A DNA stretch of 64,000 nt from contig JAHBUL010000011.1 in NCBI GenBank assembly GCA_019638085.1, positions 1 to 64,000 on the forward strand, written 5' to 3'. Positions 25,111 through 33,897 of the stretch are shown here, piece after piece. The notes below the pieces were generated by a model. That model was not told where the DNA came from, made no database searches, and saw nothing but the letters and a program-made list of their open reading frames with translations. The position numbers and the translations under genes were made by a program. The first letter of the stretch is position 1; each line of letters starts with the position of its first letter. This DNA is from Flavobacteriales bacterium. GTDB taxonomy: Bacteria > Bacteroidota > Bacteroidia > Flavobacteriales_F > PHOS-HE28.

Positions 25111-27336
25111 TTACCGCTGGATCATGATCCGTTGCACGGATCGCTGCGCTCCATCCTCCGCCACCAGGAGATAGGTGCCTCCAGCCAGCTGTGCAAGATC
25201 CATATCAACACGACCCTGTCCTGCCGTGGTTGCCCCGGTCCATACAATACGTCCCAAGGCATCCTGTACGCGCAACTGCTGCGGGCCAACGCCTTCCTGG
25301 AGGAACGCCGTGAACCGGCCGTTGCTCGGGTTGGGTGCCACGTGCAGGATACGGCCAGCGGACTCACTGATCCCTACCCAGTTCACGCAGAAATCATCAC
25401 TTACGGAATACTCAAAAGTGCCATTGCCTTCCAGCAAGGACACCCCGAGGGTATCGAAGATCCGGAAATCACCTTCGCCATAGTCGCAGCACATGCCGTC
25501 GCCCACATCATCGAAAACGGTGAAGATGTAGCACGAGTGGGCCAAGCAGACCTCCTCGTTCACGGTATAGCCGTTGGGGCTGTTGGTGTATGGCCCGCCG
25601 CTGTACACGAGAAAACCTTCCGGCGTTGTGATCTCCCAACTCGTCTCAGTACCGTAGCGGTCCAGGTCCAGTTGCACCACACCTGTTATCCCCGGGCTGT
25701 TCACCATGAAGAGCAGGCTGTCGGTATCATTCAGCGGGTTGGTATCGCCCTCGTTGTTGGGGTCGGATACCGAGATACGCAGTTCATGCAGGCCGCTGCT
25801 GAGGTGTATCACCGGCAACGACACGTTCACCGTTTGCACCGGCTGAATGGCCCCGTACCAAGGCAAGGTGCCGAGCAACACCCCGTCCACTTGGTAATGG
25901 ATATTGGCGAAGGTGATCGGACCTTCCCCGTTGTTCTTCAAGGTGATGATGGGCCTAATGCTATCGCTATCGCAGATCACATGCGGCACACCGGCGATGC
26001 TGGTGATGGCGGCATCCAAGGGGATGGGGACATAGGCTTCGGGGTCGAAGCCGTTGAGGGTATCGCCACAATCGCCCAGCCATTGCTCGATATGCGGATA
26101 GGTAAGGTTGAAGCGGCCATAGAAGTCGTTCACGTTGTTGGAGCAGGAAGCTTGGCCGCCGAAGAGCTGGCCGATGATGCGGTGGTCCTGGTTCCAAAGG
26201 GCGCTTCCACTGCTCCCAGGCTCGGTGGTACCGGCATGCCACTGGGTGACCTGCCAGCAGTCCGCTCCGCTCATCGTGCCTTCGATGATCGGTCCGTGGG
26301 AGTTGCAGATCTTCTTGATATCACCGGCGGGATGGTGGATGCCCACCACGCTATCAGGTGCGGTACCGCTCTTGTCCCAACCGCTGTAGTAGGGGTGGAA
26401 ATCCACGGGCGGAATGCTGCTGAGGAGTAAGAACGAGGCGTCCGTGCCGGGAAATTCCAAGAGCTTATCGCAGCCGGTGATGCTATGGTCCATCGGGGCG
26501 TTCTCCGTGGGATCGCACACGGGGCTTTCCCAGTTGAAGATGAAGACCCAGGAGGCGTTGGAGGTGTTGCCCTCGGTACAATGGTTGGCGGTGAGGAAAT
26601 AGGGCGTGCTATCGTTGGCGCAGTTGTTCACCAAGGTGCCTGTGCACACGCCGCCTCCGAGCACGATATGCGCCACCGAGCGGATCTCATCGCGCCAGAG
26701 GTCGCCTTCCGGGCAGATGGTGTTCACGTTGCAGGGGCCGCTATCCCCGAAGCCCCGGTCCGGACCACCACCCAGCAGCCGATATCCATGGATCACGGCG
26801 CTGATGGTGAGCTGGCCTTGGCCGGCGAGTGATGCCGGTTCGATGTATTCCACCGTGATCCGATCCCCCGAAAGCGGCGATGTACCAAAGGCGGTATGTC
26901 CCGGATTGCTTTGTGCCGTATAGGATCCACGCACCTCCCCTGCTTCGTTGTAGAGGAACATCCGCGCTCCTTCCGGGATCACGTAATTGCTGAATTGCAG
27001 GTTGATGCTCAGCGCCTCCGGGCAATGCAGCATCAATCTCCAAACGCGGTCGCCATTGGGCATGGTGAACCAAGCACCGCTGTTCTGCAAGTTCAGGTCC
27101 GTTTCATGGGTGAAGCCGAAGCGGAGCGGTCCCTTGATCCCCTGTGCGGCCCGATCCGCATCCTCGTTCAACAGGGTGGCCACATCCACTTCTGGCATAT
27201 GGATCACCGTGGCCGCTGGCATCCCGCGCTTTTCGGCCTTGTCGCCGTACGGATGTCCGCCAAAAGCGATCTGCGCGGAAAGGGGTGCAACCAGTAATAG
27301 GGAAGCGAGGAAGAGCAACGTATGGATCCTGGGCAT
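25111..27336 (-). CDS. T9SS-exported trypsin-like serine protease (lysyl-endopeptidase-like)
   Basis: This 741-residue secreted protein has a signal peptide (residues 1-21, cut after PLSAQ), a propeptide-like N-terminal part (about 25-200), a chymotrypsin-fold domain with catalytic His in LTANHC (H252), Asp in DASFLLL (D299) and Ser in GSSGSALWN (S376, with Ser in the usual Asp position before it), a further beta-domain with DDVGDGMCCDYGEG, a Cys/Asp-rich loop, and a type A T9SS tail from about 665 (VAPNPSNGRF to QRIMIQR). The Cys-rich core resembles lysyl endopeptidase. The start is at 27336 because earlier residues are outside the signal peptide. It would be secreted or surface-bound after tail removal. 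Confidence 0.9.
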   Translation of the reverse strand: MPRIHTLLFLASLLLVAPLSAQIAFGGHPYGDKAEKRGMPAATVIHMPEVDVATLLNEDADRAAQGIKGPLRFGFTHETDLNLQNSGAWFTMPNGDRVWRLMLHCPEALSINLQFSNYVIPEGARMFLYNEAGEVRGSYTAQSNPGHTAFGTSPLSGDRITVEYIEPASLAGQGQLTISAVIHGYRLLGGGPDRGFGDSGPCNVNTICPEGDLWRDEIRSVAHIVLGGGVCTGTLVNNCANDSTPYFLTANHCTEGNTSNASWVFIFNWESPVCDPTENAPMDHSITGCDKLLEFPGTDASFLLLSSIPPVDFHPYYSGWDKSGTAPDSVVGIHHPAGDIKKICNSHGPIIEGTMSGADCWQVTQWHAGTTEPGSSGSALWNQDHRIIGQLFGGQASCSNNVNDFYGRFNLTYPHIEQWLGDCGDTLNGFDPEAYVPIPLDAAITSIAGVPHVICDSDSIRPIITLKNNGEGPITFANIHYQVDGVLLGTLPWYGAIQPVQTVNVSLPVIHLSSGLHELRISVSDPNNEGDTNPLNDTDSLLFMVNSPGITGVVQLDLDRYGTETSWEITTPEGFLVYSGGPYTNSPNGYTVNEEVCLAHSCYIFTVFDDVGDGMCCDYGEGDFRIFDTLGVSLLEGNGTFEYSVSDDFCVNWVGISESAGRILHVAPNPSNGRFTAFLQEGVGPQQLRVQDALGRIVWTGATTAGQGRVDMDLAQLAGGTYLLVAEDGAQRSVQRIMIQR

Positions 27337-27441
27337 GGGAAGAGCGTTCAAGCAGGCGGGCGGGATACGCAAATGACGCGGAAGCCACCGGAATGGTTGC
27401 AGCGAAAATAGGACACGGTGCCCAGTACCTCCCGCACGCCT

Positions 27442-29487
27442 TCAACCCACCTTGGATGGCTTCGCCTTTTCGTCGATGAGCTTGCGAATGGCAAAGAGCT
27501 CATCACGCAGCTCGGCGGCCGTAATGAAATCGAGTTCCTTGGCGGATTTTTTCATCCGTGTTTCCAACAGGGCCGCATTCTTCTCCAGATCCTCCACGGG
27601 CATTGATCGCATCACCGGATCAGCGGCGAGGCTCATTCCTTCGGGTTCCACGTAGGCCTTTTTGCTGCTGCCATCCCCGGTATCCATCACAGCGGTTTGC
27701 TGCATGATGGAGGTCCGGTCACGCTTGATCTGCGTGGGCGTGATGCCGTGCTTTTCATTGTAAGCCATCTGCTTCTCGCGCCGTCGGTCGGTCTCCTCCA
27801 TGGTTCGCCGCATGCTCTCGGTGATCTTGTCCGCATAGAAGATCACCATGCCGTTGAGGTTCCGTGCGGCACGTCCGGCCGTTTGCGTGAGTGAGCGGTT
27901 ACTGCGGAGAAAGCCTTCCTTGTCCGCGTCCAGCACGGCCACCAAGGAGACCTCCGGCAGGTCCAGGCCTTCCCGGAGCAGGTTAACGCCAACGAGCACG
28001 TCGAACATGCCGAGGCGCAACTGACGCAGGATCTCGATGCGGTCCAAGGTCTCCACGTCGCTGTGGATGTATTTGCACTTCACGCCGTTCTTCCCTAGGA
28101 ATTCCGCCAGCTCTTCGGCCATCCGCTTGGTGAGGGTGGTCACCAGCACCCGCTCATCCTTCGCGCTGCGTTCACGGATCTCGTACAGCAGGTCGTCGAT
28201 CTGGTCCTTGCTGGGGCGCACGTCGATCGGCGGATCCAGCAGACCAGTGGGGCGCACCACTTGCTCCACGATGATGCCCTCACTGCGTTCCAGCTCGAAG
28301 TCCGCCGGGGTAGCGCTCACGAAGACGGTTTGCCCGATCATGGCATCGAACTCCTCGAACTTCAGTGGACGGTTGTCCATGGCGCTGGGCAGCCGGAAGC
28401 CATACTCAACGAGGTTTTTCTTGCGACTGCGGTCGCCGCCGTACATGGCACCGATCTGGCTCACCGTTACGTGGCTCTCGTCGATCACCATTAAAAAGTC
28501 CTCCGGGAAATAGTCCAGCAGGCAGAAAGGGCGCTGGCCTTGCTCGCGCCGGTCGAAGTAGCGGCTGTAGTTCTCGATGCCGCTGCAGTAGCCCAGTTCA
28601 CGCATCATCTCCAGGTCGTAGTTCACGCGCTCCTCCAAGCGTTTCGCTTCGAGGTGCTTGCCGATCTCGTTGAAGAAGTCCACCTGCTTCACCATGTCCT
28701 CCTGGATGGAGTGGATCGCAGCGTTCAGCGTTTCCTTACTGGTGACGAAGATGTTGGCCGGGTAGATCGGTGTCTCGTCCAGGACCTCCAAGGTCTTTCC
28801 GTTCTCTATGGCGAAGCGTTCGATCTTCTCGATCTCATCACCCCAGAAGTGGATCCGCATGCCCTCATCCGCATAGGCGAGATAGACCTCCACCACATCG
28901 CCGCGCACACGGAAGTTACCCCTTGTCGGGTCGATATCCTGGCGGCTGTATAGCGAGGAGACGAATTGGTGCAACAGTGCGTTGCGCGAGATCTTCTGGC
29001 CCTTCTTCACATGTACCACGCTTTTGTGGAACTCCGCCGGGTTGCCGATGCCGTAGATGCAGCTCACGCTTGCCACCACGATCACGTTCCTTCTGCCGCT
29101 CAATAGCGCGCTGGTAGTAGCCAAGCGCAGCTTCTCGATCTCCGAGTTGATGGAGAGGTCCTTCTCGATGTAGGTGTTGGATACCGGCAAATAGGCTTCC
29201 GGCTGGTAGTAATCGTAGTAGCTCACGAAGTACTCCACGCGGTCGTTCGGGAAGAAGTGCTTGAACTCACCGTAGAGCTGTGCGGCCAAGGTCTTGTTGT
29301 GGCTCAGGATCAGCGTGGGCCGGTCCAGCTGCGCGATCATGTTCGCAATGGTGAAGGTCTTGCCGGAGCCAGTGACACCCAGCAACGTTTGATACTGCAC
29401 ACCATCGCGGGCACTTTCCACCAGTTGGCGGATCGCCTCGGGTTGGTCGCCGGTGGGCGTGAATTCAGAGATAAGTTCGAAGGCCAT
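27442..29487 (-). CDS. uvrB: Excinuclease ABC subunit B
   Basis: This 681-residue protein is the damage-verifying helicase-like subunit of nucleotide excision repair. Walker A GVTGSGKT lies at residues 37-44; the beta-hairpin Tyr-rich YYDYYQPEAYLP (about 92-103) inserts between DNA strands; DESHVT is the Walker B box; the helicase motifs LREGLDLPEV and QTAGRAARN follow; and the C-terminal UVR domain (about 635-672) that binds UvrC is intact. Length is in the normal range (660-690). UvrA and UvrC are not in the window. A promoter box is at 29500-29508. Confidence 0.97.
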   Translation of the reverse strand: MAFELISEFTPTGDQPEAIRQLVESARDGVQYQTLLGVTGSGKTFTIANMIAQLDRPTLILSHNKTLAAQLYGEFKHFFPNDRVEYFVSYYDYYQPEAYLPVSNTYIEKDLSINSEIEKLRLATTSALLSGRRNVIVVASVSCIYGIGNPAEFHKSVVHVKKGQKISRNALLHQFVSSLYSRQDIDPTRGNFRVRGDVVEVYLAYADEGMRIHFWGDEIEKIERFAIENGKTLEVLDETPIYPANIFVTSKETLNAAIHSIQEDMVKQVDFFNEIGKHLEAKRLEERVNYDLEMMRELGYCSGIENYSRYFDRREQGQRPFCLLDYFPEDFLMVIDESHVTVSQIGAMYGGDRSRKKNLVEYGFRLPSAMDNRPLKFEEFDAMIGQTVFVSATPADFELERSEGIIVEQVVRPTGLLDPPIDVRPSKDQIDDLLYEIRERSAKDERVLVTTLTKRMAEELAEFLGKNGVKCKYIHSDVETLDRIEILRQLRLGMFDVLVGVNLLREGLDLPEVSLVAVLDADKEGFLRSNRSLTQTAGRAARNLNGMVIFYADKITESMRRTMEETDRRREKQMAYNEKHGITPTQIKRDRTSIMQQTAVMDTGDGSSKKAYVEPEGMSLAADPVMRSMPVEDLEKNAALLETRMKKSAKELDFITAAELRDELFAIRKLIDEKAKPSKVG

Positions 29488-29499
29488 GAGTAAGGGGGT

Positions 29500-29508
29500 G
29501 CAAATTTA
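29500..29508 (-). promoter_or_regulatory. -7 promoter box for uvrB
   Basis: The minus strand reads TAAATTTGC, matching TAnnTTTGC, 13 bases before the uvrB ATG. A clear -33 element is not seen. Confidence 0.45.
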
Positions 29509-29626
29509 ACCCTTACCTGATCGCCGGAATCCGGAACGGGGACCGAAGCCCGTTCATGTGAAGTCCCGTTATGCCACTTCGCAATAGAAGGTCGTCCAAA
29601 GATGCGCCGCTATTTTTTCGCAGGAC

Positions 29627-29646
29627 GCCCCGCAACGTTGCGGGGC
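29627..29646. repeat. Perfect 20-base palindrome (hairpin 1 of a pair)
   Basis: GCCCCGCAACGTTGCGGGGC is a perfect palindrome. It is followed at once by a second, longer inverted repeat. Either could form a hairpin in RNA or a cruciform in DNA. There is no T-tract after it, so it is not a textbook terminator. The 140 bases between uvrB and this point show no gene. Confidence 0.7.
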
Positions 29647-29647
29647 A

Positions 29648-29687
29648 AGGAGGTTGTCCCGTAGCCATGGCTACGGGGCAACCTCCT
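29648..29687. repeat. 40-base inverted repeat (hairpin 2 of a pair)
   Basis: AGGAGGTTGTCCCGTAGCCA and its complement TGGCTACGGGGCAACCTCCT face each other around CCATGG, with one T-G wobble. The pair of hairpins resembles REP/BIME-like intergenic elements, but no second copy is seen in the window. It lies 16 bases before an unassigned frame at 29702. Confidence 0.7.
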
Positions 29688-29701
29688 GGAAGTATGGGGG
29701 A

Positions 29702-29983
29702 GTGCTAGCATTGGTCGCACTCGCGGCATCGGGCCGGTACAGAGCGACAGTGCAAGAGGATAAGGCGCAGCGCTACGACTTACCGATCGCCAACCTTTCG
29801 GACACCGCCTATCCGGACCACCCGGACATTGGCTGCCGGGCGGAAGGCTACGCTTGGAAGTACTTCAGCACGGTATCGATCCACCAGCAGGACAGCGCAT
29901 TCGCGATCCCCTTCCAGGGTTTGAACGGGGACAGCACGACCATCACGCCCCCTCAGCCGGATCCTGTGGTCCCGGCATCATAG
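29702..29983 (+). CDS. Possible 93-residue hypothetical protein, start uncertain
   Basis: A frame open from the hairpin region to 29983 gives, from a GTG at 29702, a hydrophobic start (LALVALAASG) that could be a signal peptide and then an unrecognised sequence (YDLPIANLSDTAYP, AEGYAWKYFSTVSI). No ATG is in frame and the frame runs back into the 40-base inverted repeat, so the real 5' end may have been replaced by that repeat. It could be a truncated gene or a chance frame; codon use looks plausible but support is weak. Confidence 0.3.
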   Translation: MLALVALAASGRYRATVQEDKAQRYDLPIANLSDTAYPDHPDIGCRAEGYAWKYFSTVSIHQQDSAFAIPFQGLNGDSTTITPPQPDPVVPAS

Positions 29984-29988
29984 CCTTC

Positions 29989-29997
29989 TATCTTCGC
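29989..29997 (+). promoter_or_regulatory. -7 promoter box abutting the DUF6728-like gene
   Basis: TATCTTCGC ends three bases before the ATG at 30001, the same spacing as at fabG and the phosphoribosyltransferase gene. Confidence 0.4.
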
Positions 29998-30000
29998 CCT

Positions 30001-30162
30001 ATGTTCTGGAAGCGCATCCTCTACTACTTGAACCCGGCCACGCTGTTCTCCAAAACGGACCACAACCTCAACCTGCGGTTCATGCACGGGATCAACCGGA
30101 TCAGCATCTTCGTATTCCTGGCATGCATGGTGGTGATGGTGATGAGGGCTTGCCTGCGGTAA
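30001..30162 (+). CDS. DUF6728-like small membrane protein
   Basis: This 53-residue protein has a basic, aromatic N-terminus (MFWKRILYYLNPATLFSK), then NLRFMHGINRISI (residues 26-38), then a transmembrane segment to near the end (FVFLACMVVMVM). Small Bacteroidota proteins of the DUF6728 type share the pattern of an amphipathic start, a LRxMHxINxISIxxFL signature and a single C-terminal membrane segment; function is not known. The ATG follows a promoter-like box at three bases. Confidence 0.68.
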   Translation: MFWKRILYYLNPATLFSKTDHNLNLRFMHGINRISIFVFLACMVVMVMRACLR

Positions 30163-30218
30163 AGAGCACGTGGTCAATTTTGGACGCGGAGGCGTAGCGA
30201 ATACAACGGTATTTGTTC

Positions 30219-30272
30219 ATGGTACGGAGTACATCGCCGTATAGGGCATCAGGTACTCGGTACCGTGTACCG
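30219..30272. repeat. GTAC-rich intergenic repeat (copy 1)
   Basis: Five GTAC tetramers occur in about 54 bases, including ACTCGGTACCGTGTACC. A denser relative lies at 40939-41009 and a short one at 2311-2347 near the glmM promoter. See finding on GTAC repeats. Confidence 0.5.
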
Positions 30273-30315
30273 ATCTGCGTCCCTCAGCGCCTCTGGGCCT
30301 CTGCGTGCTAGATCT

Positions 30316-31026
30316 TCAGGGGCACTTCTGCAGCTCCTTCACCCGCTCCAACCGCTCGATGTAGAGGTATTCCTCCGTGTCATCCCCTTCCATGGCCGGC
30401 CCCACACGCAACGTGGCTGTCACTTCCACGAACAAGGGATCCGGTGGTGTTTTGATCCGGTTGCTGTACGCGCGCTCGAGTTCCAGACCTGCCCCTTCCA
30501 CACCGGCTTCATCCATGGCCACGGGAATTATGAACTTGCTTCCGCACGGCGTGAAGCTGTGCGAGTCGGCGTAGTAGACATAAGCACCGGAGAGGTGCAT
30601 GGGCAATGAACCGAAATTGGCCACCCGTCCGATGGAGTTGGGCAAGGTGGTCTCCACTGGCCCACCGTCCGCATATCTGCGCACCAGCCTATCCCCTTCC
30701 AGTTTCCATCGGATCGGCACATCCGCAGTGTTCAGTGTGAGCATATCCCCTGAAACGGTCCACTGGCCGATGGTTCCGTACGGGATGCTGTCGCGTTCGA
30801 GGTAGCGGTCGCGCATCACATAGGTGCTGTCCGCACGCAGGTCCAGTTGTGTCAGAATGCCGGGACAGTCCGCACAGGGAAGTGTATCGGCATAGAGCCC
30901 GACCCATTGCGTTGCTCCCGTTGTTTCCTCGGTCTCAACACCCTCCGGTGTTTTTTCATCTTGTGGACTGCCTTGGCACGAGGCCAGCAAAACAAGAACT
31001 ACAGGGAGTGCATGGATCAACTTCAT
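30316..31026 (-). CDS. NlpE-like lipoprotein
   Basis: This 236-residue lipoprotein has a lipobox (LLASC, C17 as lipid-bearing Cys). The N-terminal domain matches copper-resistance lipoprotein NlpE: GLYADTLPCADCPGILTQL (residues 43-61) with the CxxC pair C51/C54, followed by a lipocalin-like set of strands (VMRDRYLERDSIPYGTIGQW). NlpE relays outer-membrane stress to the Cpx system in E. coli; Bacteroidota usually lack Cpx, so the role here may be envelope metal sensing or another duty. The second half (135-236) has two Cys (near 160 and 235) and is less conserved. Ends 140 bases after the DUF6728-like gene on the opposite strand. Confidence 0.82.
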   Translation of the reverse strand: MKLIHALPVVLVLLASCQGSPQDEKTPEGVETEETTGATQWVGLYADTLPCADCPGILTQLDLRADSTYVMRDRYLERDSIPYGTIGQWTVSGDMLTLNTADVPIRWKLEGDRLVRRYADGGPVETTLPNSIGRVANFGSLPMHLSGAYVYYADSHSFTPCGSKFIIPVAMDEAGVEGAGLELERAYSNRIKTPPDPLFVEVTATLRVGPAMEGDDTEEYLYIERLERVKELQKCP

Positions 31027-31083
31027 GTGGCGAATCTATTGGGGGTTTAAGGAACAACGCAAAGACGTTCATCTTTGTGCGCC

Positions 31084-31704
31084 ATGGTGCGCACTCCACT
31101 TCTTTCGGCGTTCTATTTCGGCAGTGTGGAGCACTATGCGTTGATGGCCCGCAGCGAGCGGATCGTCATTGATGTAGGGGAGCACTACGAGCGCCAGAGC
31201 TACCGCACCCGCACCTCCATCATCGGCCCGAACGGGAAGCAGGACCTGGTGGTGACCATCGCCCGCAGAAGCGGTGAGAAGATGCCGATGCGATCCGTGG
31301 GCCTCAGCTACGTGGAACCTTGGCATCTGCAGCATATCCAAGCGGTCCGCAGTGCCTACGGGCAAACTCCGTGGTTCATCCACTACATGCCCGACATCGA
31401 GGCGCTCCTGCTGAAGCGCTACGACAAGCTGATCGAACTGGACCTGGCCACCTTGCACTTGGCCCTGAAGTGGCTGGGGCTGACGTGTGAGGTGGAGATT
31501 CGGGAGGCCTTCGTGGAAGACCTGAAAGACCTAACGGATCACCGCGGTGACCTTCACCCCAAAAAGGCAGTGCCATCCGGGGTCGGAACTGTGCCTCCTT
31601 ATACGCAGGTCTTTGCGGACCGCCACGGCTTTGTGGGCCGACTGAGCATCATCGACCTGGTGATGAATGCCGGGCCGCAGGCGAGGAGGCTTTTGGAAAG
31701 GTGA
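31084..31704 (+). CDS. WbqC-like family protein
   Basis: This 206-residue soluble protein belongs to the WbqC family: LLSAFYFGSVEHYALMARSE near the N-terminus, ERQSYRTRTSIIGPNGKQDL (residues about 34-53), and HLQHIQAVRSAYGQTPWF (about 79-96). WbqC-like proteins are linked to O-antigen or polysaccharide synthesis gene sets, but the reaction is unknown. The ATG at 31084 directly follows CTTTGTGCGCC, a degenerate promoter box; 31075 is an alternative start. Divergent from the NlpE-like gene. Confidence 0.85.
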   Translation: MVRTPLLSAFYFGSVEHYALMARSERIVIDVGEHYERQSYRTRTSIIGPNGKQDLVVTIARRSGEKMPMRSVGLSYVEPWHLQHIQAVRSAYGQTPWFIHYMPDIEALLLKRYDKLIELDLATLHLALKWLGLTCEVEIREAFVEDLKDLTDHRGDLHPKKAVPSGVGTVPPYTQVFADRHGFVGRLSIIDLVMNAGPQARRLLER

Positions 31705-31722
31705 TAGTGGAAAAGCACCTTC

Positions 31723-33897
31723 TCACTCCGTGCTGAACTCCGAGTCCGGGATGCCTTTGTTCACGCTGATCTCCGTTGCCGTGAGGACCATGTCCATGCC
31801 TCCGCGCTGCGTGAGCGTGTGCGGGAAGAGCACACCTCCTTCAGGTGAATAGGCGCTGTAGTCGGTGATCACTTGGATCCATCCTCCGCCTTCTTGCATC
31901 TGGTTTTCCCTGCGACGCAGCTTCAGGCCGGTTTCCACATCGTAGTACTCGTCGATCTTTCCGCCTGACAGGGTCTCCACGCTCACGCGGTAGGTCTTTT
32001 GTCCATCGATGGTGATCACACCGAGCAAGCGAGCCACTTGTTCCATTTCCGGGTAGTGTAGTTCGGGGAAGGCGTAGGCATTACCGAGCACTTCTTCCAG
32101 CTCCTGATCCTCCAGCTCCTTCTCCCCCATGATGCTCGTCAACTTCCCTTTTTGCCCATCGTAGTTGATCCGCTGAAGGACCATCTCCCCCATGCGCATC
32201 TCCATGGCGTATTTGTTCGGCGCCTTGTTGTACTCGGTCAAGGTGGCGGGCATGCCTTGCACGTTGGTGGTATACACCTTCTTCACGTCCCTCACCTTCT
32301 CCACGGCATCCTTACCACCAATGGCCTTGATGTAGGCATCCAGCACATCCTGGGCTTTCATCCCTTCCGGCGCGGGCGTCGCCCCTTCGGTCGGGTCTAA
32401 GCGAACGATGTCACCATTGATGTCATAGTCCAATACACGGCCGCTTCCGCTCAGCGGCTCCAGACTTTTGGCCACCTGTTCCTTGTCGCCCACCACGAGC
32501 ACCGTGCAGCTATCCGGATGCAGCAAGCGTTCGGCCGCCTGCTTCACATCAGTAATGGTCACGGCATCCAGCCGCTTGAGGTAGGTCTCGTAGTGGTCTT
32601 CGGGCAGATCGTTCAAGTAGGTGTTCAGTGCGAAACGTGCCACCGTACGCGGATCCTCCAACGCCCGGGCGAAGCTGCCTGCCATATAGCTTTTGGCCAA
32701 TGCGAGCTCATCGGTCTTCACGGGTGCGTTCCGGATGTCGGTGATCTCCTTCATGATCTGCGTCACCGCACTGTCGGTCACATCGTTCCGGACGCTACAG
32801 CCCGCGCTGAACGAGCCGCACCAGCGGTCCGCATCGAGGCTGGAGTACGCACCATAGGTATAGCCCTTGTCCTCGCGCAGGTTCTGCATCAGGCGTGCAT
32901 TGAAAACCCCGCCGCCGAGAATGGTATTGAGCACCTGCGCCTGCAGGGCCATAGGGTCATTCGGCTTCAGTTGCACCGGGAATACCACTTTGATCACGCT
33001 TTGCGCACTTCCTGGTCGATCCACGAAGGCCATGCGAACATCCGCAGGTCGCCGAGGGTCCTTGCCTGCGGGAATGATCGGTCCCAGGTCCTTCACCACA
33101 TCATGCCCCTGCTCATCCTTGGTCACGGGCACTTCCGCACCTTTCCACGTGCCGAAGTATTTCCTGGCCATCGCCTCCCCTTCTGCGGCGGTGATGTCAC
33201 CGACCAATACCAAGTAACCCTGCTTGGGTTGAAAGAAGTAGCGGTAGTACTGGTACACGTCGTCGCGGCTTGCCTTGCCCAAGGAAGCTTCCGTGGTGAC
33301 CTCACCGTAAGGGTAGTTCTTGCCATAAGTGAGCGCGCGGCCCACTACATCCGCGATCTGGTCAGGATCATCTGCTCGCGCCTGAACTTGTGACATCGCC
33401 CGCGTCTTGGCCTTCTCGAATTCCTCACTCGGGAAATTGGCACTGGCGACCACTTCGTACAACAGGTCCATCACCTGCGGGAAGTTCTTCTTCAGGCTGG
33501 ATGCATAAAGCCCGTCGTTGCTCCCGTTTAGGCGTGCTCCCAGACCGTCCACCAATTCATCGATCTGCTCCTTGGTATGGCGCGGCGTTCCGCTGGTGAG
33601 CAACTCCCCCACCAGGTCCTGGTAGCCTGTCACATCCCCCTGTAGAATGGGAGGTATATCGAACTTCACCTGGGCGCTTACGATGGGGATCTTGTGGTTC
33701 TCCACAATGATCACCCGCATGCCATTTTCCAAGGTGAGGCTTTTATGCTCTCCCAAATGAACTTCGGGTGCTGGCCCTGGCAAGGGCGCCTTCGTACGGT
33801 CCACTTGTGCGATCATTGAGGCCGGTATAAGTAGGGTTGCGGCCAGCGTAAGGGTAGGAAGCAAAGTGCTTTTCATGGTCTTCCGTTGGCGGTTCAT
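31723..33897 (-). CDS. M16 peptidase homologue lacking the zinc motif
   Basis: This 724-residue exported protein (signal peptide about 1-31, cut after SMIAQ) has two M16 domains (about 45-255 and 285-480). The zinc-binding HxxEH of the active partner is replaced by GYQDLVGEL (near 91-99), so it cannot bind zinc this way. It keeps the RxxxxY-type substrate-binding region (GYTYGAYSSLD, near 350-360). Residues about 510-724 form an extra domain, beta-rich, resembling outer-membrane lipoprotein carrier folds. Such partners pair with an active M16 subunit, like alpha and beta of mitochondrial processing peptidase. It overlaps the active gene by four bases (ATGA). Confidence 0.9.
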   Translation of the reverse strand: MNRQRKTMKSTLLPTLTLAATLLIPASMIAQVDRTKAPLPGPAPEVHLGEHKSLTLENGMRVIIVENHKIPIVSAQVKFDIPPILQGDVTGYQDLVGELLTSGTPRHTKEQIDELVDGLGARLNGSNDGLYASSLKKNFPQVMDLLYEVVASANFPSEEFEKAKTRAMSQVQARADDPDQIADVVGRALTYGKNYPYGEVTTEASLGKASRDDVYQYYRYFFQPKQGYLVLVGDITAAEGEAMARKYFGTWKGAEVPVTKDEQGHDVVKDLGPIIPAGKDPRRPADVRMAFVDRPGSAQSVIKVVFPVQLKPNDPMALQAQVLNTILGGGVFNARLMQNLREDKGYTYGAYSSLDADRWCGSFSAGCSVRNDVTDSAVTQIMKEITDIRNAPVKTDELALAKSYMAGSFARALEDPRTVARFALNTYLNDLPEDHYETYLKRLDAVTITDVKQAAERLLHPDSCTVLVVGDKEQVAKSLEPLSGSGRVLDYDINGDIVRLDPTEGATPAPEGMKAQDVLDAYIKAIGGKDAVEKVRDVKKVYTTNVQGMPATLTEYNKAPNKYAMEMRMGEMVLQRINYDGQKGKLTSIMGEKELEDQELEEVLGNAYAFPELHYPEMEQVARLLGVITIDGQKTYRVSVETLSGGKIDEYYDVETGLKLRRRENQMQEGGGWIQVITDYSAYSPEGGVLFPHTLTQRGGMDMVLTATEISVNKGIPDSEFSTE

